Assembly: GCF_905163445.1 (NCBI RefSeq)
Contig: NC_053202.1
Span: forward strand, 6,696,001 to 6,760,000
DNA length: 64,000 nucleotides
DNA from: Pararge aegeria
Lineage: Eukaryota; Arthropoda; Insecta; Lepidoptera; Nymphalidae
Direction: 5' to 3'
Position 1 is the stretch's first letter, and each line of letters begins with the position of its first letter. Positions 9,842-21,260 of the stretch are shown in pieces. A model generated the notes under the pieces. The model was not told the DNA's origin. It did no database searches and was given only the letters and a program-made list of their open reading frames with translations. The position numbers and the translations under genes were made by a program.

Positions 9842-9949
9842 GTTGATGGAAGTGACCCTTTATCAGGGCCCAAAACGGAGATACGTTTTATTCAAAATAT
9901 AAATTTGTCTGCGTATAAGGCAACCTTTAAATATAGACATATGCTGTCG

Positions 9950-10225
9950 AGGACTTTTTTTTAGAATTTTAAAGGGGAACAAGTTTGTCATAAATATGAT
10001 TTTATCGAAACTTGATCCTTTTACGCAGCGAACGCAGCATAATCCTTTAAAAGGGAAGAAAACATTCTTCATTGGTGCTGTGCTTTTATTGATCTTAGCG
10101 TGATGATATATAGCTTATAGCCTTTTCGATAAATTGGCTATCCAAAACTGAATTTTTATTTGTCCTGAAATCGTCGCGTTTAAGTAAACAAACAAACAAA
10201 CTCTTCAACTTTATGTATTATTATA
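9950..10225 (+). repeat. Dispersed repeat shared with 59.2-59.5 kb
   Basis: The same series of blocks occurs at 59210-59490: TGTCATAxATATGATTTTATCGAAACTT, TTTAACGCAGCG, CATTCTT, TTAGCGTGA and CGATAAATxGGCTATCCAA. Identity is perhaps 75-80% by eye. It ends near AACAAACAAACAAACTCTTC and ATTATTATAAG, which resembles Helitron-type ends. It is non-coding and the family is unnamed here. Confidence 0.6.
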
Positions 10226-11450
10226 AGATTTAACACTCGGCGTAATACAAGTATAATATAAAGAGTCCAATATAAAAACATATAAAAAGAGAGGTTTTCT
10301 CGCGTATTGCTAACTCGATTTGAATAACCTACATTAACTTTTGCACAAACCTCATTCACTTCATTTCGCGTGAACACGAGTTCCAAATAGTTCAGAGTTT
10401 AGGAGTGATTTGCATTCATTTACATTCATTAGAATAACACATACAGAAAATGATGTTAGGGGGGACCCGTTTTAGAGACGTCATTGAAAAAGTTAATAAA
10501 GTGATATTGGATTTTCGAATTGTTTACGTAATACGTTACACCTTAGAAGTAAATCGAAGTTTATAAAGAGTAAACTAATTATTTATTACTACGAACTCTA
10601 AAACATGGAAGAGTTACCTGACTATTGTAGGCGCCGGCTCTATTCTATCATAAACACTTGGTTTAAAACTTTTTCTTCCTGAACAAGTCTCTTGCTATAC
10701 TCATTGATTTTTGTCAACTTAATTTGTATGCTCATTGGACCCTATTCTCAACTCGTGTATCTATGAGTTTTAAACTTATGGCAACTCATGAATGAACAAT
10801 ATTTTTCATACAGTAAAACCTGGGAGAAACGTTGTTTGATTTCTTTTCAACCAAATGTAGAAAAGGAGGATGTTTTCAATTCGACTGTCTTTTTTTTTTA
10901 ATTAATTCTATAATATGAATTTTAAAAACATAAGTAAGGCATGGGAATGCTCAATGTCAAAAAAAAACATTTACGTAATAAAAGCTCTATCTACTATCTA
11001 CTTTAATATTTTAATAAATTCCCCCATGTTTGGTGTTTCATACCTCATAGGTGGTCCCATTTTAATTTGGTGAAGATCTATTGTAGGGATCCTGGAAAAA
11101 CCGGGGGAACTCTTCTGATGTACATCTATAGCGGTTTGAGCACTTTCTTTTGAAAGTACCATTTAGTCATGACAAACTGATGATGAAGACCGGGTATGGC
11201 CACCAAAGCTATACAAAATAACTATTATACTAGTTACGCTTGCGATTATGATATATTATCCAATCCGCATTCGGCCCGTGTGGTGAAGTCGAGCTCCCAC
11301 TCAATGCGCTATCACCGTTTGATAATGTTTGTTTTGTAATAATTAACACACCTACCGATTTCATGAAACGAATTTATCATCAGCTTCATTTGCAATATCT
11401 ACCGAAACGAATTGAAATTCGATTAGATTTAATGTTTGGACGGCACGTAA
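10226..11450. other. Unannotated region
   Basis: About 1.2 kb with no gene or repeat I can support. Confidence 0.4.
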
Positions 11451-12042
11451 GCACAGCACAGCACATAAAAGCACAGCACAGCAAAGCACAGCAAAGCACA
11501 TAAAAGCACAGCACAGCAAAGCACAGCACAGCACAACACAACACAACACAGCACCGCACATCACAGCACAGCACAGCACAGCACAGAACAGCAAAGCACA
11601 GCAAAACACAGCACAGCACAGCACAGCACAGCACAGCACAGCACAGCACAGCACAGCACAGCACAGCACAGCACAGCAAAGCACAGCACAGCACAGCAAA
11701 GCACAGCAAAAAACAGCAAAGCACAGCACAGCACAGCACAGCACAGGACAGCACAGCACAGCAAAGGACAGCGCAGGACAGCACAAGGCAGCACAGGACA
11801 GCACAGTAAAGCCCAGGACAGGACAGGACAGGACAGCACAGTACAGTACAGGACAGCACAGGGCAGGACAGCACAGGACACCACAGACAAGCAAAGGACA
11901 GAGCAAGACAGCACAGCACAGCACAGCACAGCACAGCACAGTACAGCACAGAACAGTACAGCACAGCACAGCACAGCACAGCACAGCACAGCACAGCACA
12001 GCACAGCACAGCACAGGACAGCACAGGACAGCACAGCACAGC
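11451..12042. repeat. GCACA pentanucleotide satellite, 592 bp
   Basis: Nearly uninterrupted 5-bp repeats of GCACA with variants GCAAA, GGACA and GTACA. The most uniform runs lie at about 11620-11680 and 11910-12020; the block at 11755-11905 is richest in variants. The left edge includes two ACATAAAAGCACAG interruptions. On the minus strand all three frames stay open for 157-227 codons and encode the same CCAVL repeat, because 5 and 3 share no factor. These are not genes. Confidence 0.97.
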
Positions 12043-12625
12043 AATTTCTATTTCTGCCCTTGCGCGAGCAGCCTCTAATTCTAATTAATTGCGTCGGGCG
12101 GCAGATAATTTTCTAGAAGACGCTATAGATGCACTTTTTTCACACTTTGTAACATTGCTATTCGCACGAAGCGAAGGTATTTTAACAACCGTGGCGTGCG
12201 CGAGTACATGCTCCGAAGCGCATTCTAACCTCTCAGTAAATTTATCCCGTTCCTTAATGTTTACGAAAGGTGGTGGTGTGCTACACATATTTGGCTCGAA
12301 GGATCAAAAACAGCGATTGTAAAGGATACAAATAAAAAGCAAAGAGGGGTTAGGAAAAACTGGGTGAAATGAGCGCATAGGCTGCCACCGTGACCGTTTC
12401 TGTGAGGCTAACGAAGTGGTGCGTTTATCGCACCTTAAATGCTCATAAAGATTAGGTATGGGTATCAACACGGTGCATCGGCGTGCAACATAGGCGCGTC
12501 ATCTCCGCTTCTTAATTTAATTATTTCAAATTTGCGTCGCCTACAATATATATGGTTCATCTTTATATTCTAAACGTACTGTCTCATAATCTGACGATTA
12601 TCTAGAGGGATTCGCCTGATCTGAC
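12043..12625. other. Unannotated region
   Basis: Somewhat GC-richer DNA with short opposed open frames at 12085-12322, neither with a recognisable domain. No repeat identified. Confidence 0.4.
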
Positions 12626-12732
12626 AAAAAAAACATTCATGTTCATCGCACAAACATTTTCCAGTTGTGGGAATCGAACCCACGGCTTTGGACTCAAAAA
12701 GCAGGGTCGCTGCCCACTGCGCCAGTCGGCCG
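12626..12732 (-). repeat. SINE-A head, minus strand
   Basis: Plus strand shows ACATTCATGTTCATCGCAC, CCAGTTGTGGGAATCGAACC, AAGCAGGGTCGCTGCCCAC and TGCGCCAGTCGGCCGTC, the reversed first 105 bases of SINE-A. The tail is missing. The boxes are well preserved, but there is no tRNA fold to suggest a true tRNA gene. Confidence 0.88.
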
Positions 12733-14534
12733 TCAAGACTGCCGACTGCCGTAAGATGCTGAGAGAAGGAAAAACGCCCTTTAAGGTAAAGCGGAGAGAT
12801 AGGACTGTAGAGAAGAGCATAAAGTAGAGTAAGAATATGCATATTTCGCTTATCACTTACAGTTACTCACTTGAGTTGCTGACTATAATGTAATGTGGTA
12901 ATGGGTAATTTGGTCAAATTTTTTCAGCCAAAAGATAAATCTTACCATTAGATTTAGAAGCCGCTCAAGTTTATTAAGAAGGAACTAGGGTAAATCAGAA
13001 TAGCACGTGTCTGCGTAGTCCACTATAGGAAGTAAAAGAGAGTGAGCCAGAGAAATTTTCGTACGAATAGGTAAAAAGTATTTCCACCTTTTAAGTCAGG
13101 AATTACTTTTGTTATTAACTTTGCGCATGTAAAACGAACGATGGACTTTTAACTTAATATTTACAAGTTAGAATTGCCCGTGGAATCCAATTAAGCAAAC
13201 TGCCAGTAAAAGATGCGATACCGAATTTTCCGTTTGCAAGTTAACGCTGCGAATGTTAAAACATTAACTTTTTATTGCATCGTAAAGTAAATTAATGTTT
13301 ATTTGTTCGGTTGTTACAATGCGTACGTACGAATCGTGTAAATATTTGCAGGCTTGTCACACCAACTGAATTTTATCTTTCACCAATGCGGAAGTTAATG
13401 TTTTGAACCAATATTGATTTCACCAATTTTAACAGTAGTCGTCGTCTATCTTTAAATCGTATATATTTAAATGTTTTTTGTATGCATTATCAATCTCTAC
13501 AATAATTTGTCTCTTATAGTAAAGGCAGCGTTCGTGAGAAAGGTTTTCGTCCAACCGTTTTTTCTCCGATTCACTTTGCAAATCCGACTACAACACATAG
13601 TTCTTTTATGTTTTCGGGTTAAAATAATGTGGCTTTATATTGGTGAAAACGGTATTCTAGATCCAGAGATTAACCCCGACAATCTCACAAACGCACAGAC
13701 GGCACAAACTTTACCTCTTTATAATATTAGTATGGTATAGAAGTATAGATATACACATATTTTTAGTTCACTTATTATTTGACGTAGAAATCCAAAAAAA
13801 ACATTTTTTACCAGAAAGGGCAAGGTTAGTTTATAATCTGAACATTAGACCAATGAGGTGAGGAGGATAGATGAATATCTGATTCATGACTAACGAATAT
13901 AAAAGGAATATCTGCTGAAATAACATTGTTTTTAAGATAATTTTCACCCATGTTTGTTTTACTGACACCCTAAATTGAAATTATGATCCCCAAAGCCTCA
14001 GAGTAATTTGAAAATGCTCATATTTATATCTTAAATAGACAAATTTAGCACCAGAAGAACATTGACGACTTATGTATTCTGAGCACACAACTTGATTTAT
14101 ATTTATTTGCTTTGGAATATTTTGCTTAGAAAATCGAATGGAGCTTACGTAGGCAATTTTTGGGGTTCCATCTAGATTTATATCGATGGTTCCATCAAAC
14201 ATAATATGACAAACTATAATATTGTTACAAATAACCATGACACTAGAAACGTGAAGTTAAAAGTCGCGTGTGAACGTAGCGTTTATTATGCGTAGCGTTA
14301 ATTGCTTCATGTATATAAGAGATTACATGACGCCTCGCCAGGGCATGGCAATAACATTTTTGGAGAAATTATTTTTATTCCTTCACTGTCACAACCTAAA
14401 TTATCATGTTCAAATTAAATTATTATTATTGCAATTGATTTAAATATTTAAATATGTCAAACTAAGCTTAAAAAAATATTACAATATGTCAACTTCAAAC
14501 ATAAAAATAATTTCGATTTACAATAATTTAATTG
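12733..14534. other. Mostly unannotated; possible Helitron end at 13688-13735
   Basis: The stretch has no recognisable gene. TTATAATATTAGTATGG near 13721 on plus reads, in reverse, as CCATACTAATATTATAA, which resembles a Helitron 5' end on the minus strand. No matching 3' end was found. Open frames at 13471-13740 and 13981-14238 have no family features. Confidence 0.35.
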
Positions 14535-14786
14535 ACGGCCGATTGGCGCAGTTTGCAGCGACCCTGCTTTCTAAGTCAAGGCCGTGGGATTGTTACCCAC
14601 AATTGGGAATTATTTGTGTGAACTTGAATGTGTTTCAGTGGCTGGGTGTTTATTTGTATATTATAAGTATTTATGTACATTATTCATAAAAAATATTCAT
14701 CAGTCGTCACAGTACCCATAACACAAGCTACGCTTACTTTGGGGCTTGATAGCGATGCCATTGTCGTAGTATATTTATTTATTTAT
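14535..14786 (+). repeat. SINE-A, near full length
   Basis: GACGGCCGATTGGCGCAG, a mutated B box (GTGGGATTGTTACCCAC), TGTGTGAACTTGAATGTG, CTACGCTTACTTTGGGGC, TTGTCGTAGTATATTTATTT. The open frame at 14486-14689 is not a gene. Confidence 0.88.
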
Positions 14787-15098
14787 TAAATAGGTAGGCG
14801 TGGTACTTTACGTGTTTGCGTTGGGCAAAAAGTAACCTACGCTGCAGAAATCTGATTCTTAGAATAGGCGTACTTCGAAACGTTTCTAGGTACTTTTTCC
14901 TCCTTTGGTTTACTTGTTTACGATTTCCGGGAAAAGGATGTTCTAGGCCTCCGAAACGATATAAAATGCGGATTTTTGACGACACCGAATTAGTCCCACC
15001 CAGTGACTCGTCTGTAGTTGCAGACAGCGTTGCCACAACCGAAAAGGGCCATCGCCCTGAACGGTTACCCCGAATACTAACTTTCTTCGCTCTACTTA

Positions 15099-15144
15099 AC
15101 TTCGCTCTCAAAGAGACCGAATTAGTCTACTTTGAGAGCGAAGT
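15099..15144. repeat. Perfect hairpin, 15-bp arms
   Basis: ACTTCGCTCTCAAAG at 15099-15113 is perfectly complementary to CTTTGAGAGCGAAGT at 15130-15144, with a 16-base loop. It lies within otherwise unannotated DNA (14787-15327), where opposed 110-codon frames overlap; neither has a recognisable domain. Confidence 0.8.
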
Positions 15145-15327
15145 GAAGTAACATCGATGTGATACTTTGGTAGAACAAATGATAAGTGTGAAATAAGGTG
15201 ACCTTACGAAAGTGACTTAGTGAAGCGATCTTACCTTGTCGCCATAACCACTAACAAAACATCTGCTTATAGTCCACCGACTGATTGCATGATAAACACA
15301 AAAAAAATATGTATATGTATATCCCTA

Positions 15328-15696
15328 TCCCTACTAATATTATAAATGTCAATGTAAGTTTGTTTGTTACGCTTTTACGCAAAAACTACTTAGCCGATCC
15401 TCATGAAACTTTGTACACATATTTTTGGAAGTGTTAGAAGTATTATAGGATACTTGTTATCCCGACATTAAGTTCGGTTCCTTTGGGAGGGATGAAAGTG
15501 TTTGACGACTTTACACCATAATTCCGACACATTATAACCGATTTAAATAATTATTTTTGTACTGTTATAATATGTGTTTAATTTTGCCCAAACTGTGAAT
15601 GGAGATAGAGGACAGAACTCCTCAGCAGACAGCAGCAAACCCCTCATTTAAGGCTTAGCGATACTGAATACTTTTGAAGTCTCGGGCAACAGCTAG
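15328..15696 (+). mobile_element. Non-autonomous Helitron-like element, internally deleted
   Basis: Begins TCCCTACTAATATTATAAA and ends TCTCGGGCAACAGCTAG followed by T. Compared with 8538-9001 it lacks about 90 bp just before the 3' end (the CACATCAAAAAACAAAATC block). The same GTTTGTTTGTTACGC and TTTGTACACATATTTTTG blocks are present. Confidence 0.85.
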
Positions 15697-15734
15697 TATA
15701 TATATATTATATGTATTTTGTGTATATGTCATAA

Positions 15735-16010
15735 AACAGTGATAGCCCAGTGTTTAAAGCTTTCCTAAAGCAGGGGTGACCAAGTTCGTTCCCCCGGCAA
15801 GCGCCTTTAACTTTTCGCGTTTAACCGTGAAGGAATATATTGTGAGGAAACCTACTAGCCTGAGAGTTCTTCATAAAGTTTCCAAGGGTTTGTAGTCTAC
15901 CAATGCGGAGGCGCCAAGCATGGTGGACTATGCCCTAATCCATTCCCACCAAGAGAGAAGACCCGTGTCCTGTAGTAAGGCGGCAATGATTTGATCTATA
16001 TGATGATGAT
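15735..16010 (+). repeat. SINE-C copy
   Basis: Head AGTGATAGCCCAGTGTTTAA and TCGTTCCCCCGGCA (degenerate tRNA-like boxes), then ACCGTGAAGGAATATATTGTGAGG, CTGAGAGTTCTTCATAA, GACCCGTGTCCTGTAGTAAGG, ending in ATGATGATGAT. The GATGAT tail and 3' body resemble RTE LINE ends, so RTE-driven retroposition is likely. Confidence 0.75.
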
Positions 16011-16015
16011 AAAAT

Positions 16016-16230
16016 GTATCAGTTATCCGCTGCCTATTACCTTACTCACTGCTGGTCGCAGGCCTCGCCTCCCAATGGAGGAACGGTTTTAGAGTATAGA
16101 CCCACAACGCTGCTCAATGCAATTGCTTATCAAGCAAGTTATAATAACAGCGTGCGACGGCTTTACGCTGACGGCACGGGGGTTTACACGACAATTTCCT
16201 AACTCTGGACTGATACAAATTCTTTAACAG
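16016..16230 (-). repeat. SINE-D copy
   Basis: Plus strand shows the reversed body: TCACTGCTGGTCGCAGGCCTCGCCT, AGTATAGACCCACAACGCTGC, GGCACGGGGGTTTACACGAC, TCTGGACTGATAC. It abuts the GATGAT tail of the preceding SINE-C almost directly. The 62-codon open frame here is not a gene. Confidence 0.65.
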
Positions 16231-16417
16231 AACTCAATACCTACATATTCCTGGCTTGACGAGTTTAACACGCTTGCCACTATGTTTGAGCAATTATAGT
16301 TATATATATTAAAGAAGGATTATTTTAGGACATTAGGATAGTTTCACTAAAATCTACCCTTATAGGTTGGAATACAAAATACCTCTACACCTTGGGTCGG
16401 AAATATAATCCTTAAAA

Positions 16418-16577
16418 ATATTATAAACGCCAAAATTGTGTTTGTATGTTGGTTTGCCCTTAATAGTTGAAAGGACGGACAGTGATATATGCTAAATTAT
16501 ATCCCATTTGCAATTATTCCCACGGGATTTGTAAAAACCCGTAATAAACGCAGAAGAAGAACTCAGACTGCTAGTAT
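16418..16577 (+). mobile_element. Short Helitron-like element
   Basis: From AATATTATAAACGCCAAA and TTTGTATGTTGGTTTG to AATAAACGCAGAAGAAG and ACTGCTAG followed by TA. The start and CTAG end fit the Helitron class but the interior differs from the 8.5-kb family, so it is probably another subfamily. Confidence 0.5.
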
Positions 16578-17355
16578 TAACTATTAATATAAATGACATT
16601 TTCGTGCATACGCTTTGAAAAGTATTATATAATGTCAAGCTAAAGTTATTAAATAGCGCAGAAGCTTGTCAAGATATTTCGCTCTTCACCTTGAACGTAA
16701 GCTGGAGTTAGACGGGCTCAAGCCGGATATCCGTGCCAAAGAAAAACGCCGGATATACGTGAGTGGGAAGCCAATAATGTTCTTTTAAGGCCGCATATCA
16801 TACTTATAATGTGTATTCTTTTATCCTTTTATCCAGGTGAATTGTGACGAGATTAGATTTTATTTTGTCAAGCAAAATACTTATTTTGAGAGCAGTCATT
16901 TTGTTATAAGGTGTTAAGGTGATATAAGCTTTTTAAACTTCCCTCACAACAAATTACGTCTTTTTAAATGTCTTAGCTGTTAATATCGGCGCAAACCAAA
17001 AAAACGCAAACCTAAAGCAAAGCTACAGGTAAAAGCTTGTAGACAGTAAACTAGCCGCAGAAGACTACCTTCGCTGTAGACATTGGGATTTCTAGACTTG
17101 CGCATTTCCCTTCTTTATTTTGTGCTCGGAAAAATAGCTTTTTGTTCCGCTTGTAAATATATATTGACATGAGATTGGAATATCTTCCAACCGTTTATGT
17201 TCTTTTAAGATAGAAGTAACTTATATTCCTGCTATTTCAGCTGTACGTTTAACACTAGCCCTACCATGAAGGTACTCAAGGGTATTAGAGGGCTGGCCTG
17301 GTATGTCTAAGGTTTAGATTATAATTATAATAATAACATAGACTGTTTTCATCAG
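16578..17355. other. Unannotated region
   Basis: No gene or repeat recognised. Confidence 0.4.
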
Positions 17356-17563
17356 CATTTGTTAAACTATCTGTTTAACATTCAAGAGCATATCTTAAGC
17401 ACATGATAACGGTCGAATAAAATGAACAAGATTTATTCTGGGATAAATCAATATAACGATTTAAATATTTCTGCTCCAGAATCTAATACGGCTTACGGGA
17501 TTTCCGTTGATTTGTTAAACTATCTGTGTATCATTCAAAAACATATCTTAAACACACAATGAG
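17356..17563. repeat. Imperfect tandem duplication, period 155
   Basis: About 52 bases (17356-17408, TTTGTTAAACTATCTGT then CATATCTTAAGCACA) recur at 17511-17563 with about 85% identity. The segment between them is unique. The family is unknown. Confidence 0.65.
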
Positions 17564-17855
17564 TAAAACACAATTTACTTTAAATTATTTTCGGTTAAAC
17601 GTAATTTAGTTTTCCGTACCATCTAATAGGAAATAAACGACTGGACCCGAAACTTTTGGGTCCAAATTACAGAGTTTTCTTATCATATTAATATTAACGT
17701 GGTTTAGTAGGCTGAAATCGTTTGTAATAACATCAATATGGTGATCGTAAAGAGCGCATTATATGACCGGATTTGATTTCAGAATTTTGCAAAATAAAAC
17801 GCGACATAAAATGCTACATGGTCACTAAATGTACTTTACAATTTCACTTCTTTCT

Positions 17856-18190
17856 TGACGACCTCCCTGGCGCCCTGTAAGCGCTGTGAATTTAAGTCGG
17901 AGTTCCCTGGTTCGATTCCCGGCAGAATTTCAGAATTTTTCCTGGTCTGGTCTCGTGGCAGGCTTTGGCAGTGGCTAATTCCACGCTACCGATAAAGGCG
18001 TGACGCTAAGCGATTTAGTGTTCCGGTGCGATGTCGCGTAGATACCGATTAGGGGTATGCATACCATACTCCCTAGCAGGTTAGCCCGCTACCATCTTAG
18101 ACTACATCATCACTTATCACCAGTTGAGATTGCAGTCAAGGGCTAACAAAGGCTAACAAAGGGCTTGTAGGGGAAAAACAAAAAAAAAAA
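17856..18190 (+). repeat. SINE-B, full length
   Basis: One of the best copies: GACGACCTCCCTGGCGCC, GGTTCGATTCCCGGCAG, GGTCTGGTCTCGTGGCAGGC, GGTGCGATGTCGCGTAG, GCAGGTTAGCCCGCTACC, TTGAGATTGCAGTCAAGGGC, then an A-rich tail. A 12-base duplication GGCTAACAAA precedes the tail. Confidence 0.92.
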
Positions 18191-18297
18191 ATTTTAAAAG
18201 GTCTAAAGGCTGCTCCCACCTTTTGCCATAATCACAATTCTAGGTGCACGGGTTGGTGATTGCAGTAGATAGTAGTATTAGCACTTACGATCCCTAA

Positions 18298-18450
18298 TCA
18301 TCACCATCATCATTTCCATTATCATGTCCACCGCTGAAGATAGGCCTTACCCAAGAAGCGCCACCACATCCGGACCTAAGCCTTCATCATCCACCCACTT
18401 CCCGTTACTCTCTTTATGTCGTAAGTCCGTCGTGCTCGAGGGCGTCAGAC
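18298..18450 (-). repeat. RTE-type LINE 3' end fragment
   Basis: Plus strand begins TCACCATCATCATTTCC and continues TCCACCGCTGAAGATAGGCC, the reverse of the tail (GATGATGATG) and 3' end typical of lepidopteran RTE elements. No coding motif is left. Compare the tail of the larger RTE at 48.13 kb. Confidence 0.55.
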
Positions 18451-18476
18451 ACAACGACGAGTTAGACGGCCTAGAT

Positions 18477-18747
18477 TAGACGGCCGAGTGGCGCAGTGGG
18501 CAGCGACCCTGCTTTCTGAATCCAAGGCCGTGGGTTCGATTCCCACAACTGGAGAGTGTTTGTGTGATGAACATGAATGTTTTTCAGTGTTTGGGTGTTT
18601 ATCTGTATATTATAAGTATTTATGTATATTATATTCATAAAAAAAATATTCATCAGCTATCTCAGTATACCCATAACACAAGCTACGCTTACTTTGGGGC
18701 TAGATGGCGATGTGTGTACTGTCGTAGTATATTTATTTATTTATTTA
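18477..18747 (+). repeat. SINE-A, full length
   Basis: A well-preserved copy: ACGGCCGAGTGGCGCAGTGG, GTGGGTTCGATTCCCAC, TGATGAACATGAATG, TTGGGTGTTTATCTG, CATAACACAAGCTACGC, TTGGGGCTAGATGGCG, TATTTATTTATTTATTT. It forms an inverted pair with the next copy. Confidence 0.95.
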
Positions 18748-18795
18748 AAAAAAAGAGGGAATATACAACAGACGAACAAGCAAATGTTGTGTAAA

Positions 18796-19018
18796 TAAAT
18801 AAATAAATAAATATACTACTACTAGCTTGTGTAATGAGTACTAAGATGACATGAATATTTTAATGAATACTATACATATATACTTATAAAATACAGACAA
18901 ACACCCAGACACTGAAAAACATTCATTTTCATCACAGAAACATTTTCCAGTTATAGGATTCGAACCCACTGCCTTGGACTCAAAAGTAGGGTAGCTGCCC
19001 ACTGCGCCAATCGGCCGA
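18796..19018 (-). repeat. SINE-A, minus-strand partner
   Basis: Reverse orientation, from AATAAATAAATAAATATAC (tail) to ACTGCGCCAATCGGCCG (head). The CTTACTTTGGGGC block is deleted. It is separated from the plus copy by about 48 bp, so the two can pair over roughly 200 bp. Confidence 0.92.
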
Positions 19019-19440
19019 TAAAATAACATATTAACTAAATGTTTTAGATATTTTTTGAAGTGTATCACATTTTAGTCTCTCAACCGGTTACTTCGTGGTG
19101 TTTCACAAAAGTTTTACCACCATATCGATTTTATCACAAACGATTTGCGCCTACCAAACCACATTCCATTGTTCTACCCGAAAACCATTATTCATAATTT
19201 TACACCGCCATAAAACAATACGTTCCTCCTACAACGTAATATAAAATAAACCGAACAGAATGCATACAGCAGAATTCAAAGACAAGCCTTTGTTAGAAAT
19301 TCCAAAATAGACGAATGCATTTCACTGGTTCGCAAATTATTAACATGAAATGTGCTTGAGTTATGGAGTTCTTGTAGGTAGGGTATACATTAATTTGTTA
19401 CTTTACTGATTAGTACGTTTTTAGACATCATATTATCATA
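19019..19440. other. Unannotated region
   Basis: No gene or repeat recognised. Confidence 0.4.
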
Positions 19441-19463
19441 TATATTGAACAATAAAATTCTAT

Positions 19464-19488
19464 TCTATTCTATTCTATACTAATCGTA
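19464..19488. repeat. ATTCT pentamer microsatellite
   Basis: AACAATAAA is followed by four TTCTA/ATTCT units, which resembles the simple-repeat tail of some LINEs. No LINE body can be identified upstream. Confidence 0.7.
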
Positions 19489-19561
19489 ACAATATTATTT
19501 ATTTTGCCAACTATGATCAATTACAGTTGTTCAGACCCAGTTTAAATAAGATATGTATATT

Positions 19562-19640
19562 ATTTATTTATCTGTTATCTTAGTACCCATAACACAAGCT
19601 ACGCTTACTTTGGGGCTTCGCGATGTGTGTATTGTCGTAA
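19562..19640 (+). repeat. SINE-A 3' fragment
   Basis: TCTTAGTACCCATAACACAAG, GCTACGCTTACTTTGGGGC, GATGTGTGTATTGTCGTAAAA. A CTAT tetranucleotide run follows at 19677-19698. Confidence 0.8.
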
Positions 19641-19824
19641 AAAAAAAACAGTGCTTGTTGATTGGAGAGTCGCATCTATCTATCTATCTATCTATATATA
19701 ACCATCTTCAGAAATCTATTTCTGCTTATCCAATGCCTTTTCATCATAGATGCTATTCTCTTCTTTTGATGGCAGCAAAGTCCGACCGAACAATTTGGAC
19801 GCACATTTTGATGGGCATTGTATT

Positions 19825-20000
19825 AAACTCGTAGGGCATTCAGCGATGCCTGAGTATAGCTGGTCCACGGGGATCCCGTGTAAAAGGTTTGGCAAAGGCT
19901 TTCAAAGTAATTCTTGATCCCTGGCTACAACAGGCAAACCTGTGGACCAACATATGACGGCGTACCGCCAAAGTCATACACTTCCGCTTATGCCTTCATC
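19825..20000. repeat. Dispersed repeat fragment, family unclear
   Basis: TATAGCTGGTCCACGGGGATCCCGTG, ACAGGCAAACCTGTGGACC and CAACATATGACGGCG are moderately GC-rich and resemble a common lepidopteran LINE 3' segment I recall. There is no second copy in the window to confirm it. Confidence 0.35.
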
Positions 20001-20293
20001 ATCCTTTAGGTCGTTTCATCTCAAACATTGTCATCGAACATGTTTTCTACTTAGTTAAACAATTCGTTCACTAAGGCTAAATAGGATTGGCGAAGTTAAA
20101 CCGCCTTGTCTTACACCGCACTCCAGCTAATTAAAATTGGCTATTCTTTTCAGAATAATCGTTGTCAGATCAGTTTCCTCTTGTTATGAGCAGCTGACTC
20201 CGTAGTTTATTATAATATCGCTGACAGTGTCCCATGCTGAATTAGTTACAAGGCAATGATGCCATCTCTTACTTTTATTTATGTGACTTCTTC

Positions 20294-20425
20294 ATATCAA
20301 CCTATTACGAACTCAACAGCCCGTAGGCCGTAGACTGGGCCACCACGCTGGCCCAGTGAACATTATGGAGAACTCTTAGGTATGCAGGTTTCCTCACGAT
20401 GTTTTTCTCCACCGTAAAATTTTTT
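20294..20425 (-). repeat. SINE-C fragment
   Basis: Plus strand: CATATCAACCTATTACG, CCACCACGCTGGCCCAGTG, GAACATTATGGAGAACTC, GTATGCAGGTTTCCTCACG. The head is missing. Confidence 0.8.
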
Positions 20426-21028
20426 TCGCAATGTCCTTTCTTTATGTCCTAATGAAGCAACCATTCGACTTGATGTTTGTCATATAGATAGTTAAAAAGA
20501 CATTAAGTAACATAGGCTTCTTATGATCCTGGAAAAACACCAAACTCGCAAGTAGTTTACAGGAATATTCCTATTTTTACACCAAAAATCGACCTTATTT
20601 CCATGCAGCGGAGTTCATGTAATAAAGAGTTAATCTGTAGTACAGATACAGGTACAGGTAATTTTTTACATGCACAGTTTTCTTCACTGCGAGTAACACC
20701 GTGGATCGCAGTTAGAAATTTGGGATTTTCTTATCGCAACACCGAAACTAGGCCGCAATAAAATTAAAATCAACTCCCGACAGTATTTGAGGTATGCCAT
20801 TATGAGAATTGCGGCTGTAAATCAGAATCAATGTGATATTAATTGACGAACAATTAAATCGTTGCCTTTGTGCACCGATACCCAATTAGAGCCTACAGGG
20901 AATTGTCAATGAGGTATCTGTGTTAGTGAGTAGGTATCTATACACTTTCAGTCAGTACGTATTTTGCAATTTATGAGTTGTACTACATAGTTGGGGTCGA
21001 AAATAGTCGGGCATAAGCCGATGAAATC
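20426..21028. other. Unannotated region
   Basis: No gene or repeat recognised. Confidence 0.4.
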
Positions 21029-21260
21029 AAACGATGATACCCTAGAGGTTAGAACCTCAGCCTTCCGGGCAGCCGTGCGTGCGCCTTCCTTACTGTGCGA
21101 TGCATATCGGAAGGCCCGGCGAAATATGTGCTTGCCTCGTGCAAGGCAAGTGTACAAAAGACGTGCACATACCCTCTAGGTGTTGGCAAATGTCGTCTGA
21201 GGCAAGCGATAGCTCTGCCTCGTACACTACTTGAAGCAAGCAGTCTCGGAAAGACTAATG
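21029..21260. repeat. GC-rich island with short inverted repeats
   Basis: A GC-rich block in AT-rich surroundings. CCTTCCGGGC (about 21060) is roughly inverted at GGAAGGCCCGG (about 21110), and ACCCTAGAGG is roughly inverted at CCCTCTAGGT. GAGGTTAGAACCTCAGCCTTC resembles the start of a tRNA-like SINE head. The opposed open frames (20948-21179) have no domains. Confidence 0.35.

Noticed and set aside
11361..12044. Three long minus-strand open frames (157-227 codons) rich in Cys, Ala, Val and Leu
   Set aside because: They are translations of a GCACA pentanucleotide satellite. All frames give the same repeat and there is no independent coding evidence.
12626..12732. Possible tRNA gene on the minus strand, and the similar heads of other SINE-A, -B and -D copies
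   Set aside because: The A and B boxes are present, but the sequence continues into conserved SINE bodies and no cloverleaf with acceptor stem can be formed. They are SINE heads.
14779..15151. Opposed 110-codon frames on both strands around 14.8-15.15 kb
   Set aside because: Neither has a recognisable domain, they overlap each other almost fully, and the region includes a perfect hairpin and the end of a SINE-A.
18471..18794. Opposed short ORFs over SINE-A copies (also at 44.3-44.6 kb and 61.65-62.0 kb)
   Set aside because: The same peptides recur wherever SINE-A occurs, so they only reflect the repeat.
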